A DNA stretch of 64,000 nucleotides from assembly GCA_004293445.1 (NCBI GenBank), contig RDYP01000001.1:1-64000 (forward strand), read 5' to 3'. Numbering within the stretch: position 1 is the stretch's first letter; each line of letters starts with the position of its first letter. The notes under the pieces are model-generated. The model worked only from the letters and a program-made list of their open reading frames with translations. It was not told the origin of the DNA and made no database searches. Positions 32,269 to 41,794 of the stretch are shown piece by piece. Both the position numbers and the translations under genes were made by a program. The DNA comes from Verrucomicrobiota bacterium (GTDB lineage: Bacteria > Verrucomicrobiota > Verrucomicrobiia > Verrucomicrobiales > Akkermansiaceae).

Positions 32269-33081
32269 TCAGGCGAAGAAGCGGCGGAGATTCGCGAGGC
32301 TCTCCGTCGCGATGGCTTCGGGGCTTGGGGTGTAGTCGAAGACCTCGACGGAAATCCAGCCTTCGTAAGCCGTTTCCCGCAGCGCTTCGACGATGGGTCC
32401 GTATGCCACTTCGCCCATCCCCGGGCCGCGCAGGTTCGGGTCGTTGGCGTGAAAGTGAACGGTCCAGTCCTTGCTCTCGCGGATCACCTGACCGATCTGC
32501 TTCTCTTCGTAGCTCATCGCCTTGACGTCGAGATGGAGCTTGCAAGCGGGGTGGTCCACCGCTTGGCAGAGGCGGATGGTCTCGGCGGCGGAGGTGAGGA
32601 AATTGGTCTCCACGTGACCGAGTGGCTCCATCGCAATCGTTACTCCGAGCGGACCGCAGTGCTCGGCTGCGGCGTGCAGGACCTCGGTGGCGCGGGCAAA
32701 GGCGTCGTCGTAATCCCAGTCGGCCTCGAGCGAACGCTGAAGCGGGGAGCCCCAGACCATGATCGAGCCGCCCATTGCATGACAGAGGTCGGCAAGGTGT
32801 TTCGCTCGATCAATGGTCGCCATTCTTACCGAATCGTCCGGTGTGGTCAGGTGGAAGCCTTGGGTCTTGGCCAGCAGCCAGTGGAGACCGACGACTTCGA
32901 CGCCCTGCTCGCGCACCTCGCGGCCGAGGATCCCGGCATCGCGCGGGGTCACGGTCGCCACGTCCTCGGCCAGCGTGAACGGCGCGATTTCCAGGCCGGT
33001 GTAGCCGATCTTGGCGGCTATGGTAGCGGCTTCGGCGAGTGGGATGATGCCGAAAGTCTCGTTGCAGATGGCGTAGCGCAT
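32269..33081 (-). CDS. Sugar phosphate isomerase/epimerase (TIM barrel, AP-endonuclease 2 fold)
   Basis: 270 residues. Features are [46 protein letters not shown] and [11 protein letters not shown], where Glu and His/Asp residues form the metal site, then LHLDVKAMS and VHFHANDPN with its paired His. [13 protein letters not shown] closes the barrel. Xylose-isomerase-like TIM-barrel enzymes act on ketoses or inositols. Its stop codon is directly adjacent to the MFS stop, with no base between them. Acts with the transporter and oxidoreductase in sugar use, by context. Confidence 0.9.
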   Translation of the reverse strand: MRYAICNETFGIIPLAEAATIAAKIGYTGLEIAPFTLAEDVATVTPRDAGILGREVREQGVEVVGLHWLLAKTQGFHLTTPDDSVRMATIDRAKHLADLCHAMGGSIMVWGSPLQRSLEADWDYDDAFARATEVLHAAAEHCGPLGVTIAMEPLGHVETNFLTSAAETIRLCQAVDHPACKLHLDVKAMSYEEKQIGQVIRESKDWTVHFHANDPNLRGPGMGEVAYGPIVEALRETAYEGWISVEVFDYTPSPEAIATESLANLRRFFA

Positions 33082-33142
33082 TTATCGGTGGCGGCGGACG
33101 CGAAAGAATCGGGAGCTTGGCTGGCGGCGTATGGGCTTGGGA

Positions 33143-34006
33143 TCACATGCCGGCGAGGCGGTGATTCATCGCAACCGACTTGCGAAGGGCTCGCATGATT
33201 TCGACCATGGGAATGTGTCCCTTTGCCGCTTTGCGGCATTCTTCGTTGCCGAAAGCGTTGCGGCTGACATGGCGGCCGATCTCGCTGAAAAGCTGGCGCA
33301 TTTGGGTTTCAGTCAATCCCAGCTGGGATTTGTGCGAGGAGATATCGCGGTTGGCTTGACCGATCTGCTGGAAGGCGACCGAGGCGTCGGCGCGGTGCTT
33401 CTGTTTCTCCTCGGTCAGCTGCGTGTCGATCTCATCAATTTCCGCGTCGCCTGCTGCGATCTGCCGGGCGACCCGATCCCGATCCTCTTTAAGCCGGGTG
33501 AAGTCGATCTTCAGTTCAGCCATACGGGTTCTGGTCTTCAAGATGGCGTCGCTGGTTCCTTCCTCCTGAAGCACCTCGAGCTTCATTTTGAGGCCATCGT
33601 AGATTCGACGGATTTCACGGGCTTGCTGAATGACGAAGTCCCGATCTTTCGCCAGCTTTTCCAAGCTGGTCAGAAGATCGGCGCGCCGAAGCTCCAATTC
33701 CTGCTGAGAGTTTGATTTTGCGCTCAGGAGCATCGTGCGCTGGTGGTGTGCCTCTGCGAGGACTACTTCACACTCCGACAGCTTGGAGAGAATTTCTTCC
33801 CGCTCCTTGATCAGGCGTCGGAGGTTCCAATATTCGACGCCCAGTTCCTCGACCTCCTGAACGCGTTCCCACACCGATTGACCGAGGACTTGTTCCGCCT
33901 CGCGCAGCAGGTGCATTTCGCTCGATGCCTCCGCCATCCGCAACTGTCGGCGCTGGATGCCGAAGGCTTGGGCGATGCGGGCGATGATGTAGCGTGAAGT
34001 GGTCAT
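33143..34006 (-). CDS. Coiled-coil protein coupled to acetyl-CoA synthetase
   Basis: 287 residues, almost entirely alpha helix. Heptad-rich segments are seen in [40 protein letters not shown] and [19 protein letters not shown]. The C-terminal part has [20 protein letters not shown] and a basic end. No signal peptide or membrane helix. No recognised family. The start overlaps the acs stop by 4 bases (ATGA), so it is translated with acs. Whether the two proteins work together is unknown. Confidence 0.75.
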   Translation of the reverse strand: MTTSRYIIARIAQAFGIQRRQLRMAEASSEMHLLREAEQVLGQSVWERVQEVEELGVEYWNLRRLIKEREEILSKLSECEVVLAEAHHQRTMLLSAKSNSQQELELRRADLLTSLEKLAKDRDFVIQQAREIRRIYDGLKMKLEVLQEEGTSDAILKTRTRMAELKIDFTRLKEDRDRVARQIAAGDAEIDEIDTQLTEEKQKHRADASVAFQQIGQANRDISSHKSQLGLTETQMRQLFSEIGRHVSRNAFGNEECRKAAKGHIPMVEIMRALRKSVAMNHRLAGM

Positions 34007-35964
34007 CCTTGCTGGGAGTTTTTCAGGCTTTGCTGAAGATTGGCGATCACGGTGAAATCTTCAAGGGTGGTCGTGTTCCCTGCGACAGTTCCGGTCGCTA
34101 CGAGCTCTTTGAGCAGGCGTCGCATGATTTTGCCGGAACGGGTCTTGGGTAGGGCGGGGGCGAAATGGAGGTCATCGGGTTTGGCAATCGCGCCAATGAC
34201 CTTGCCGACCTGTTCACGGAGCTCTTTTTGCAATGCCTGCGAGCCGGCGATCCCTTCCTTCAAGGTGACGAAAGCGACAACTGCTTGCCCTTTCAGGTCA
34301 TCCGGACGACCGACGACCGCAGCTTCCGCAACTGCAGGGTGTCCGACGAGTGCGCTTTCAATCTCCGCCGTCCCGAGGCGGTGGCCCGAGACGTTGAGAA
34401 CATCGTCGAGCCGCCCAACGATCCAGAAATTTCCCTGCGGGTCGCGCCGCGCACCGTCGCCCGCGGTGTACATTCCCGGGTAGTCGGACCAATAGGTTTT
34501 CTTGTAGCGGGCCTTGTCGCCATAGATGGCGCGGGTCATCGATGGCCAAGGCTTCCGAATGACGAGTCGGCCGCCTTCGTTGGGGCCGCACTCCTGGCCG
34601 GATTCGTCGAGGATCGCGGCATCGATTCCGAAAAAGGGTAGGGTGGCAGTCCCGGGTTTGATGGGTGTGCAGCCGGGAAGGGGGCTGATCATGATGGCCC
34701 CGGTCTCGGTTTGCCACCAAGTATCAACAATCGGACAGCGTCCGCCGCCGATGCGCTCGTGATACCACATCCAGGCTTCCGGGTTGATGGGCTCGCCCAC
34801 CGAGCCGAGGAGTCGGAGCGATGAGAGATCGTGCTTCGCCGGGAAGTGATCGCCCGCCTTGATGAAGGCACGAATGGCCGTAGGGGCCGTGTAGAAAATC
34901 GAAACCCGGTATTCCTCGATGATCTGCCAAAAACGGCCGAAGTCCGGTTGGTTCGGCGCTCCTTCGTACATCACTTGAGTCACGCCCATGGCCAGCGGCC
35001 CGTAAACGATGTAGCTGTGACCGGTGATCCAGCCTACGTCGGCCGTGCACCAGTAAACGTCGTCGTCACGCATGTCGAAGACGTATTTACAAGTCGCGTG
35101 GGTGCCAGTGAGGTAGCCACCGCTGGTGTGGAGAATCCCCTTCGGCTTTCCGGTTGAACCGGACGTGTAGAGGATGAAAAGCGGGTGTTCCGAATCGAAT
35201 GCTTTGGCCTCGTGCCGAGCGGAAACCTGTGAGACTTCATCGTGCCACCAAGTATCGCGACCGGTTGTCATGGCGATTTCCTGACCGGTGCGTTTGAAAA
35301 CGACTACCGACTTGATGCCGTTGTAGCGCTCGAGGGCTTCGTCAACGTTTTGCTTGAGAGGAACCATTTTTCCCCGCCTCCATCCACCGTCGGCCGTGAT
35401 GATGTGGGTCGCGCCGGAGTCCTCGAGCCGGTCCACGATGGACTCTGCGGAAAAGCCGCCGAAGACCACCGAATGGACAGCTCCAATGCGGGCGCAGGCC
35501 AGCATGGCAATCGCGGCTTCGGGAATCATCGGCATGTAGACCAGAACGCGGTCTTTCGCTTTCACGCCTTTCGCCTGCAGAACGTTGGCGAAACGACAAA
35601 CCTCACGTTGCAGTTGGCCGTAGGTGAGAACTTGGCGGTCGCCGGGTTCTCCTTCGAAAATGATTGCCGCCTTGTTTCGGCGAGAGCCGGCCGCATGGCG
35701 ATCGACGCAGTTTTCGCAGACGTTCAGCGTTCCGCCGACGAACCATTTGGCGTCCGGAGCCTTCCATTCGAGTACCTTCTTCCAAGGCTTCCGCCAAGTG
35801 AGCTCCTTGGCTTCGCGCGCCCAAAAGCTTGCGGGTTTGTCGATCGACTCCTGCCAGAGCTTCTTATACTGGGCCATGCTCGAAATTCTGGAATTGGAAG
35901 AGAATTCCTTGGCCGGCTTGAAGACCCGGTCTTCGATCAGGAGGCTTTCGATTTTTTTGCTCAT
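34003..35964 (-). CDS. acs: Acetyl-coenzyme A synthetase
   Basis: Converts acetate, ATP and CoA to acetyl-CoA with AMP. 653 residues, normal for AcsA. Features are the ANL P-loop [58 protein letters not shown] (Acs-specific A5 core), and [16 protein letters not shown], whose Lys is acetylated for control in many bacteria. The frame is long and conserved to the C-terminus. The coiled-coil gene is coupled behind it. It starts 35964, and about 235 bases separate it from the porin. Confidence 0.96.
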   Translation of the reverse strand: MSKKIESLLIEDRVFKPAKEFSSNSRISSMAQYKKLWQESIDKPASFWAREAKELTWRKPWKKVLEWKAPDAKWFVGGTLNVCENCVDRHAAGSRRNKAAIIFEGEPGDRQVLTYGQLQREVCRFANVLQAKGVKAKDRVLVYMPMIPEAAIAMLACARIGAVHSVVFGGFSAESIVDRLEDSGATHIITADGGWRRGKMVPLKQNVDEALERYNGIKSVVVFKRTGQEIAMTTGRDTWWHDEVSQVSARHEAKAFDSEHPLFILYTSGSTGKPKGILHTSGGYLTGTHATCKYVFDMRDDDVYWCTADVGWITGHSYIVYGPLAMGVTQVMYEGAPNQPDFGRFWQIIEEYRVSIFYTAPTAIRAFIKAGDHFPAKHDLSSLRLLGSVGEPINPEAWMWYHERIGGGRCPIVDTWWQTETGAIMISPLPGCTPIKPGTATLPFFGIDAAILDESGQECGPNEGGRLVIRKPWPSMTRAIYGDKARYKKTYWSDYPGMYTAGDGARRDPQGNFWIVGRLDDVLNVSGHRLGTAEIESALVGHPAVAEAAVVGRPDDLKGQAVVAFVTLKEGIAGSQALQKELREQVGKVIGAIAKPDDLHFAPALPKTRSGKIMRRLLKELVATGTVAGNTTTLEDFTVIANLQQSLKNSQQG

Positions 35965-36145
35965 GGACCTTTTAGCTCCGGTCGATGATTTCGACCGTCC
36001 CGAAAACTAAATGACCCCAGTCGGCGGGCGCGACTCAAAAGTTCTGCCCTAGTCTCAGGCCAGAGCGGGAAGGCAGGCTCTCATTCGAAGGGGAGTCCTT
36101 GGATGTCGCATCGGTCCTCTGTCGCCAAGGATCTCTGAGATTTCT

Positions 36146-36183
36146 AAAAGAAAAAGCGGACACAGCCTTGCTGCGTCCGCTTT
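36146..36183 (-). terminator. Rho-independent terminator of the porin gene
   Basis: On the minus strand a 14-bp stem (aaagcggacgcagc / gctgtgtccgcttt, one G-T pair) with a 3-base loop is followed by ttctttt. It lies about 55 bases beyond the end of the porin reading frame, so it would end the porin transcript before the acs gene. Confidence 0.85.
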
Positions 36184-36236
36184 GATGAAGTGGGTCGCGC
36201 CAGTCCTCTTTGAGAGGTGGGCGTGACGGATTCGCT

Positions 36237-37519
36237 TCAGAAGAAGGAGCGGAATCCGAAAAGGTAGGTCAGAGCGTCGACATCGCCATCTTCCTTGCCG
36301 GGGGTATTCAGCGAGCTGTATTCGGCACCGAGCTGGAACTTCAGGTTGTCGCCGCAGACGAGGTAGTTGAGACCTGCATAGACCGTGTGAAGCTCGTTCC
36401 CGCGGCCGCTATTGGTCACGTCAGGCTTTCCGCCTCCGCCGTAATTGGTGGCCCGGACGTAGCGGCTGTTGGTGCGGATGCCCTGAGCTTCGCTGGCACC
36501 GGCATAGCCGTATTGGGCAACGGCTTGGAATTTGGCGGGGACGATCCAGTAGTATGGAGTAGCAACAAATCCCCAGAAGTCGCCGCGTCGAGCGGCATTG
36601 GATTGCATTTCGGTGCCACCGTTGTCGCCGACAAAGCCTTCCACATTCACGCCGCCGTTGCCGATGGCGTATTCGGCGGAAAGGGTGGATGCCCAGCGGT
36701 AATCGAGCAGGGAGTCCTCGTTCGCACCGATTTCATCCGCGTCGTTGTAGAGAAATTCCCATCCCAAGCGGAGGTCCGGAGTTGCTGAGTAGATGACTTC
36801 CGCGTTGTACAACAGGGAGTCGTTCCATCCGCCCCAACCTTCGCGCCAGTGGCTTCGTCGCTGCTGTAGATACCTACGAGTGTGTTCAGCGAGCCTTTGA
36901 CGGCGTTCACGGTGATCCCTGTCGGGCGGTAGCTGTTGTAGAGCTTGTTGGCGATGGCCGAACGTTCGACGGTCAAAAGCTCGTTCGACGAAGCACGCGC
37001 CTCGAGGCCGCCGTGCCACTTGATCCGACCGTAGTTCAAAGTCAGCACGTCGAGATTCGAGACATTGAGTGCGCGCTGGGCGTCGAAGGTTACGACCGAC
37101 TCATCAAAATCTTGGTAACCGTAGTCGAGGTCTTTGCCGTTGAAGCGCTGATCGTCCACCAGGTTCACGGCACCCTTGTAGCTCAGATAGTTTAGGAAAC
37201 CGATTTTTGCTCCAAGCCGGAAGCGGCGGGCGTCGGTGTAGCTTTCGCTGAAATCCCCGCCATTGGTGCCTTCGCCGTCAATGTAGGCAGCTTGCCAGTG
37301 GTATCGGCCAAAGAGCTGAACCTCGCCGATCCATGGGTTGGATGGGTCCTTGTAAACGGTGCCCGGTTTGCTCGAGAGCCACGAGCAGAAGTCGAAATCG
37401 TCGAGCCAAGAGCTCTCTTCGATCATTGCCGACTCGGTGTTGGGTTCACCAGCGAGGGCGACGCAGCTCAGGCCGCAGGCGATGGCGGCAATTTTCAATC
37501 GGATGGATTGTGGTTTCAT
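36237..37519 (-). pseudogene. Phosphate-selective porin O/P (OprP-like), frameshifted
   Basis: An outer-membrane porin with a signal peptide (KPQSIRLKIAAIACGLSCVALAG cleaved near AGEPN) and beta-barrel strands: PWIGEVQLFGRYHWQAAY, RRFRLGAKIGFLNYLSY, LDVLTLNYGRIKWHGGLEAR and LTVERSAIANKLYNSYRPTG as in OprO/P. At about 36843-36848 the frame breaks. The upstream frame ends its homology at YSSDEATG and the second continues with GWGGWNDSLLYNAEVIYS to the C-terminal FGFRSFF with a terminal Phe as needed for OM assembly. A single base is missing, or there is a sequencing error. Located beside pst genes, it likely carried phosphate. A functional copy elsewhere is possible. Confidence 0.85.
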
Positions 37520-37588
37520 GGATGTTTTGGGAAGCATGCCGACCGTGGCTTTCGATGGCTCCGGCGGGACCGGGGGAATCCAGCCAAT

Positions 37589-37631
37589 GTGACGAAGCTG
37601 TGACAGCAGGTTTAAGTGACGTTCCTGTCAC
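37589..37631. promoter_or_regulatory. Pho-box-like repeat cluster near the porin start
   Basis: GTGAC or its reverse complement occurs at 37589, 37600, 37616 and 37627. On the minus strand CTGTCACAGCTTCGTCAC (37606-37589) is a 7-4-7 direct repeat with an 11-base period, as in the PhoB box (CTGTCAT repeats). 37616-37631 is also a 16-base palindrome (GTGACGTTCCTGTCAC). The sites lie 52-115 bases upstream of the porin ATG at 37519. Regulator identity is inferred from the neighbouring pst genes. Confidence 0.55.
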
Positions 37632-37705
37632 AAAAGAAAAATGCGGCGTAAGTGGTTCAAGTAAAGTATCAAAGCTCGATGGATGACGTGCTTGGATCTT
37701 CCGCT

Positions 37706-37723
37706 TCGTGACAAACCTGTCAC
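37706..37723. promoter_or_regulatory. Pho-box-like site upstream of pstS
   Basis: TCGTGACAAACCTGTCAC contains a 16-base palindrome (GTGACAAACCTGTCAC), almost identical to the porin-side element. CTGTCAC is the strong half; the first half-site deviates. It ends 82 bases before the pstS start. A further GTGAC lies at 37743. No clear -35/-10 pair is asserted. Likely a phosphate-starvation control site. Confidence 0.5.
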
Positions 37724-37804
37724 ATAGAGCCGATAGACCTTTGTGACGATAATGGCATCCATGCCCCCGAGCGTCGTCACCGACGTGAAATCCACCAACC
37801 AACC

Positions 37805-38617
37805 ATGCGCAACACCATTCGTTTCACTGCTGCCAGCCTCTTCGCCGGCGCCATGCTCGCCACCAACGCTGGCGCACAAACCATCAGCATCAAGGGGTCT
37901 GACACCTTGGGAGCCAAGCTCGTTCCGCAGCTCGCCGAGAGCTTCAAATCGAAGAACGGCGGCGTGAAGTTCGAGATTGCCGCGGAGGGTTCTTCCACGG
38001 CGTTTCCGGCTCTTGCCAACGGCACTGCTCAAATCGGCATGTCTTCCCGCAAGGCGAAGCCTGAGGAAATCACCGCGGCCCGTGCTAAAGGTATCAAGCT
38101 CAACGAGGTAGAGGCTTGCCACGACATGATCGTGGTGATTGTCAACAAGAGCAATCCGCTCAAGAAGCTGACCAAGGATCAGGTGGCCAAGATCTTCACG
38201 GGTCAGGTGAAGGATTGGAGCGAAGTCGGCGGAGCGCCCGGCCCTATTTCCGTTTACACCCGCAACACCTCGTCCGGCACTTACAAGGATTGGCAGACCC
38301 TTGCGATGAAGGGCCGCAATTATGCCTCCGGTTCCCAAAAGCTGGCAGGCAATGAGCAAATCGTCCAAGAAACTGCCAAGAACAAGAACGGTATCGGCTA
38401 CGTCGGCTTGGCTTATGCCAAGTCCAACGGAATTCACGACGTGACGGTCGACGGTGTCCAGCCGGTCGCTGCCAATGCCAAAAAGTATGCGTATAGCCGC
38501 GCCTGCTATTTCTACGTGCCGGAGAACGCGGATGCCACCACGAAGGCATTCATCGATTACGCCACGGGTGCCGAGGGTCAAAAGATCGCCCAGCGCCTTG
38601 GCTTCGTGCCGAACTGA
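37805..38617 (+). CDS. pstS: Phosphate ABC transporter, periplasmic binding protein
   Basis: 270 residues with a signal peptide ending near NAGA-QTISI. The phosphate-binding loop is KGSDTLGAKLVPQLAES-type with ISIKGSDT, EGSSTAFPALANG and the TRNTSSGTYKDW loop, whose Ser/Thr residues coordinate phosphate. Binds inorganic phosphate in the periplasm and delivers it to PstCA. It is the first of the pst genes and follows the Pho-box-like sites. No Shine-Dalgarno is evident before the ATG (aaccaacc). A terminator-like hairpin follows. Confidence 0.94.
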   Translation: MRNTIRFTAASLFAGAMLATNAGAQTISIKGSDTLGAKLVPQLAESFKSKNGGVKFEIAAEGSSTAFPALANGTAQIGMSSRKAKPEEITAARAKGIKLNEVEACHDMIVVIVNKSNPLKKLTKDQVAKIFTGQVKDWSEVGGAPGPISVYTRNTSSGTYKDWQTLAMKGRNYASGSQKLAGNEQIVQETAKNKNGIGYVGLAYAKSNGIHDVTVDGVQPVAANAKKYAYSRACYFYVPENADATTKAFIDYATGAEGQKIAQRLGFVPN

Positions 38618-38654
38618 TGCCCATGAAGGGTTTCTTCTGACGTTTTTGACACGC

Positions 38655-38694
38655 AATCCCGGCGCGGAAAACTCCCGCCGGGATTGCCATTTTT
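38655..38694 (+). terminator. Hairpin between pstS and pstC
   Basis: A perfect 10-bp stem aatcccggcg / cgccgggatt with an 11-base loop is followed by gccattttt. It lies 37 bases after the pstS stop and 26 before the pstC start. The T-run is five long and four bases from the stem, so termination may be partial. This would let pstS be made in excess of the membrane genes, as is common for binding proteins. Confidence 0.65.
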
Positions 38695-38720
38695 AAAATC
38701 GGTCTCCACGCTCCGCGTTC

Positions 38721-40673
38721 TTGCCCCGCATGCCGGATTCACCGACTTCATCTTCCGTCCCCGCCGATCATCCCTTCCGCCGCAAAGGACGGGGCACGGA
38801 TGGGCTTTTCAAAGCGTTTTTCGCGGGCAATGCCGGACTGACCATTGTCATCCTGGTTTTGATCATCGCCTTCCTCATTCGCGAGGGGGCGGGTTTCTTT
38901 CCCGATTATCGGCGGGAGCTTGAGCTCTATCGGCGGAGCGGGCTCGAATTCGTCGATCTCTCGCGCAAGGATTTGACCGCACACGAGCAGATGAGTTCGC
39001 TCCTGAACCGGGCGTATTACGCTCAGGTCAATGCCTCGTGCCGCAACGAATTCCAGCGCTCGCAGGAGGCTGCGGCGATCGTCAATTATTTGGGAGAAGT
39101 GGTGGCACCGGCCCAGAGTGCTTTGCAGCGCGTCTTGGATCGGGCAGGGGAGGAGGGAGTTCCGGAAGAGCTTCAGGCCTCGCTTTCTGCGAAGTATCAG
39201 GCGCTGCTTGCCGATGCCTTGGCTGGGCGCGCGGGCAAGGGCCTGCCTCCGACGCCTCATCTGAGCTCCGCCGAGCGTGCCGGCCTGCTCGCGGATCTCA
39301 AATCCCGGGATCCGCTCTCGACCGACGATCCTGCCTTGGTGCTTGCCTTGCAGGAACAATTGAGCGCCCGGCAGGATGCGGCTGCGCAGCCCCTTGAAGA
39401 TTTCCGGGCGGCGATCGATGCCTTTGCCGACGCCTCGGTCGCCCTCGACAATTTGGTCGCCGAGAGCGGCGATACTGTCAAAGCGATCAAGGAGGCTGCC
39501 ACCTTGCATGAAATCGAAACGACCAAGCGCGCCACCCTGCTTGAGGCGGCGGCCAAGGCCAAGAAGCCGGAGGATAAATTGCAATTTGAGGCGGAAGCTC
39601 GCGCGGCGGTGACGACCGAGGCGGTGGATTTCGCGCCAGCATTGAAGCCGGTGCTCGATCGGATCCCGGAATTCCGCGAAGCGAATGCAGCTTTGTCCGC
39701 TGCCTTGGCCGGTGCGGGTGACAAGCTGCCGAAACGCCTAGAAGACGCGAAGGCGCAGCGATATCTGGCGACTTTCCGCAAAGGAATGGATGCCTATGCG
39801 ATCGAACTGGCCGATACAAATGCTGCGCTGGTGGCTTGGCGGAATGACCTGCCGATCGGTCTGGGGTCGACCATTTTGGGTTTCGTCACCGGACGTGAGT
39901 GGATCACCGGCGGCGAGTGGCAGGATTTTTATGGGATCATTCCCTTGTTCACCGGTTCGCTTCTGATCGCGGTGATTGCCCTTGCTCTCGCCATCCCGTT
40001 GGGAGTGGGCGCGGCAATTTACACCAATCAACTGGCCGGGCGGCGCGAGCAGAACTTCATCAAGCCGACCATTGAGTTCCTTCAGGCGATTCCTTCCGTG
40101 GTGCTGGGTTTCCTCGGGATTGCGGTGCTCGGCACCCTGCTCCAAGAGACTTCGATGAAGGATTCTCTCTCGTGGATTCCTGGCTTCCCCATTCAGGAGC
40201 GGCTCAATATGTTCACGGCGGGCTGTCTTCTGGGTCTGATGGCGATTCCCACCATTTTCACCCTTTCTGAAGACGCTCTGAACAATGTTCCCTCCTCTTT
40301 TGCGGAAGCTTCGGACGCATTGGGCGCTTCGAAGCTCCAGACAATCTTCCGGGTCGTTTGTCCGGCCGCGATCTCCGGCATCCTTGCCGCGGTGCTGCTT
40401 GGACTGGGTCGCGTCATCGGTGAGACGATGGTGGTTCTGCTTGTCGCCGGCAACCGGATCGAGATTCCCGACTTCACCGAGGGCTTGGGCGTCTTCTTTC
40501 AACCCGCCCACACCCTAACCGGGATCATTGCCCAGGAATTGGGAGAAGTTCCTTTCGGTAGCGTCCATTACCGCGCGCTGTTCGTCGTTGGTATCCTGCT
40601 TTTCGCCATCGTGCTTGGCATCAATTGGACCGCACAGCGCATGCTTCATAAATTTCGAATCGGCCACGACTGA
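38721..40673 (+). CDS. pstC: Phosphate ABC transporter permease PstC with large periplasmic insert
   Basis: 650 residues, about twice the usual PstC. Membrane helix 1 is at about 40-57 (GLTIVILVLIIAFLIREG). Residues about 64-385 are a helical, Ala/Glu/Arg-rich insert (EELQASLSAKYQALLADALA, DNLVAESGDTVKAIKEAATL) predicted to lie in the periplasm. The normal PstC core resumes at about 391: GREWITGGEW, LFTGSLLIAVIALALAIPL, FLQAIPSVVLGFLGI, the EAA-type loop EASDALGASKLQTIFRVV and GRVIGETMVVLLVAGN. Partner of PstA and PstB. The function of the insert is unknown. Confidence 0.92.
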   Translation: MPRMPDSPTSSSVPADHPFRRKGRGTDGLFKAFFAGNAGLTIVILVLIIAFLIREGAGFFPDYRRELELYRRSGLEFVDLSRKDLTAHEQMSSLLNRAYYAQVNASCRNEFQRSQEAAAIVNYLGEVVAPAQSALQRVLDRAGEEGVPEELQASLSAKYQALLADALAGRAGKGLPPTPHLSSAERAGLLADLKSRDPLSTDDPALVLALQEQLSARQDAAAQPLEDFRAAIDAFADASVALDNLVAESGDTVKAIKEAATLHEIETTKRATLLEAAAKAKKPEDKLQFEAEARAAVTTEAVDFAPALKPVLDRIPEFREANAALSAALAGAGDKLPKRLEDAKAQRYLATFRKGMDAYAIELADTNAALVAWRNDLPIGLGSTILGFVTGREWITGGEWQDFYGIIPLFTGSLLIAVIALALAIPLGVGAAIYTNQLAGRREQNFIKPTIEFLQAIPSVVLGFLGIAVLGTLLQETSMKDSLSWIPGFPIQERLNMFTAGCLLGLMAIPTIFTLSEDALNNVPSSFAEASDALGASKLQTIFRVVCPAAISGILAAVLLGLGRVIGETMVVLLVAGNRIEIPDFTEGLGVFFQPAHTLTGIIAQELGEVPFGSVHYRALFVVGILLFAIVLGINWTAQRMLHKFRIGHD

Positions 40674-41794
40674 TGGAAAATCCTGAACAACTCATCCGCA
40701 AGGGAGTCCACCACGATCGGCTCAAGGAGGGCACGGTGAAGGCCGTGCTCGGTGGCCTGACGTGGGGGGTGGTCCTCGTCGCGCTTTTGATCTTCGGCCG
40801 CATTTGCTGGGATGGTGCGCCGGCGGTGCTGAAATCCGAGTTTCCCTTCGTCGATACGGATTTCCTGACCGCGAAGACCGAGACGCTTCACGTTTTTGAC
40901 GATGCCGTCGGGAATCGTCACAGTTTGCCCGCGACCGAGTATCACGCTTGGGTCGAGAAAGAGGGCTCGGATGCGGTATTCAACGAACAGACTTATTCCT
41001 ATTCCGGTGGCGGGATCGCGGGTCCGATTGCCGGGACGGCCTTGCTGACACTTCTCAGCATCGCGATGGCCCTGTTTTTCGGAGTGGCGGCGGCGATCTA
41101 CCTGAGTGAATACGCCAAACAGGGTCGCTTCATCGGTCTTGTCCGTCTGGCGATTCTGAATTTGGCCGGTGTGCCATCGATCGTATTCGGTCTTTTCGGT
41201 TTCGCGGTCTTTGTTCTCGCCGCACCCGTATTCACCGAGGCCCCGTCCGAGCGTTCGCTTCTGGCTATCCCTCTGGGCTTCACCTGGTTCAGTTTCCAAG
41301 GCTGGAATTCCTCGCTGATTGCCGGCGCTGCCACCCTCGCATGCATGATTCTACCCGTGATCATCACCGCGTCCGAGGAGTCGCTGAAGGCGGTGCCGCA
41401 GGGCTTCCGTGAGGCATCTTTGGCGATGGGGGCGACGCGGTGGCAAACCATTCGCAAGTGCGTGCTGCCTTTCGCTCTGCCCGGCATTCTGACCTCTTCG
41501 GTCCTCTCCTTGGCCCGTGCCGCGGGTGAGACTGCACCGATCATGTTCACGGTTGCGGTTGCGGCGAAAGACGACTTGCCGTGGGAAGGCTTGTCGAATC
41601 CATTCGGAATCTTCCAGACGCAGGTGCAGGCGTTGCCTTATCACATCTACACTCTGGCCGCTCGGATTCCGAGTTCTGAATTCACCCAGCGCGCCCAGTA
41701 TGGATCGGTCTTCGTCTTCCTGATGATGATTTTCCTTTTCTCCGCACTCTCGATTATTCTCCGCAACCGCGTTCGTTCGAAGCTCAAATGGTAA
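40673..41794 (+). CDS. pstA: Phosphate ABC transporter permease PstA
   Basis: 373 residues, also longer than usual (about 280-300). Helix 1 ([20 protein letters not shown]) is followed by an extra periplasmic loop of about 70 residues ([20 protein letters not shown] to GGGIAGPI). The core then shows [55 protein letters not shown] (EAA-type loop) and [15 protein letters not shown]. Its ATG overlaps the pstC stop by 1 base and its end overlaps pstB by 7. Forms the membrane pore with PstC. Confidence 0.93.
   Translation: MENPEQLIRKGVHHDRLKEGTVKAVLGGLTWGVVLVALLIFGRICWDGAPAVLKSEFPFVDTDFLTAKTETLHVFDDAVGNRHSLPATEYHAWVEKEGSDAVFNEQTYSYSGGGIAGPIAGTALLTLLSIAMALFFGVAAAIYLSEYAKQGRFIGLVRLAILNLAGVPSIVFGLFGFAVFVLAAPVFTEAPSERSLLAIPLGFTWFSFQGWNSSLIAGAATLACMILPVIITASEESLKAVPQGFREASLAMGATRWQTIRKCVLPFALPGILTSSVLSLARAAGETAPIMFTVAVAAKDDLPWEGLSNPFGIFQTQVQALPYHIYTLAARIPSSEFTQRAQYGSVFVFLMMIFLFSALSIILRNRVRSKLKW

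Noticed and set aside
37616-37723. GTGA-TCAC sites as CRP/FNR operators
   Set aside because: Half-sites are 8 bases apart where CRP needs 6, and the phosphate gene context fits a Pho regulator better.
37628-38656. Minus-strand 342-codon frame covering pstS
   Set aside because: Antisense of pstS, which has a signal peptide and PstS signature on the plus strand.
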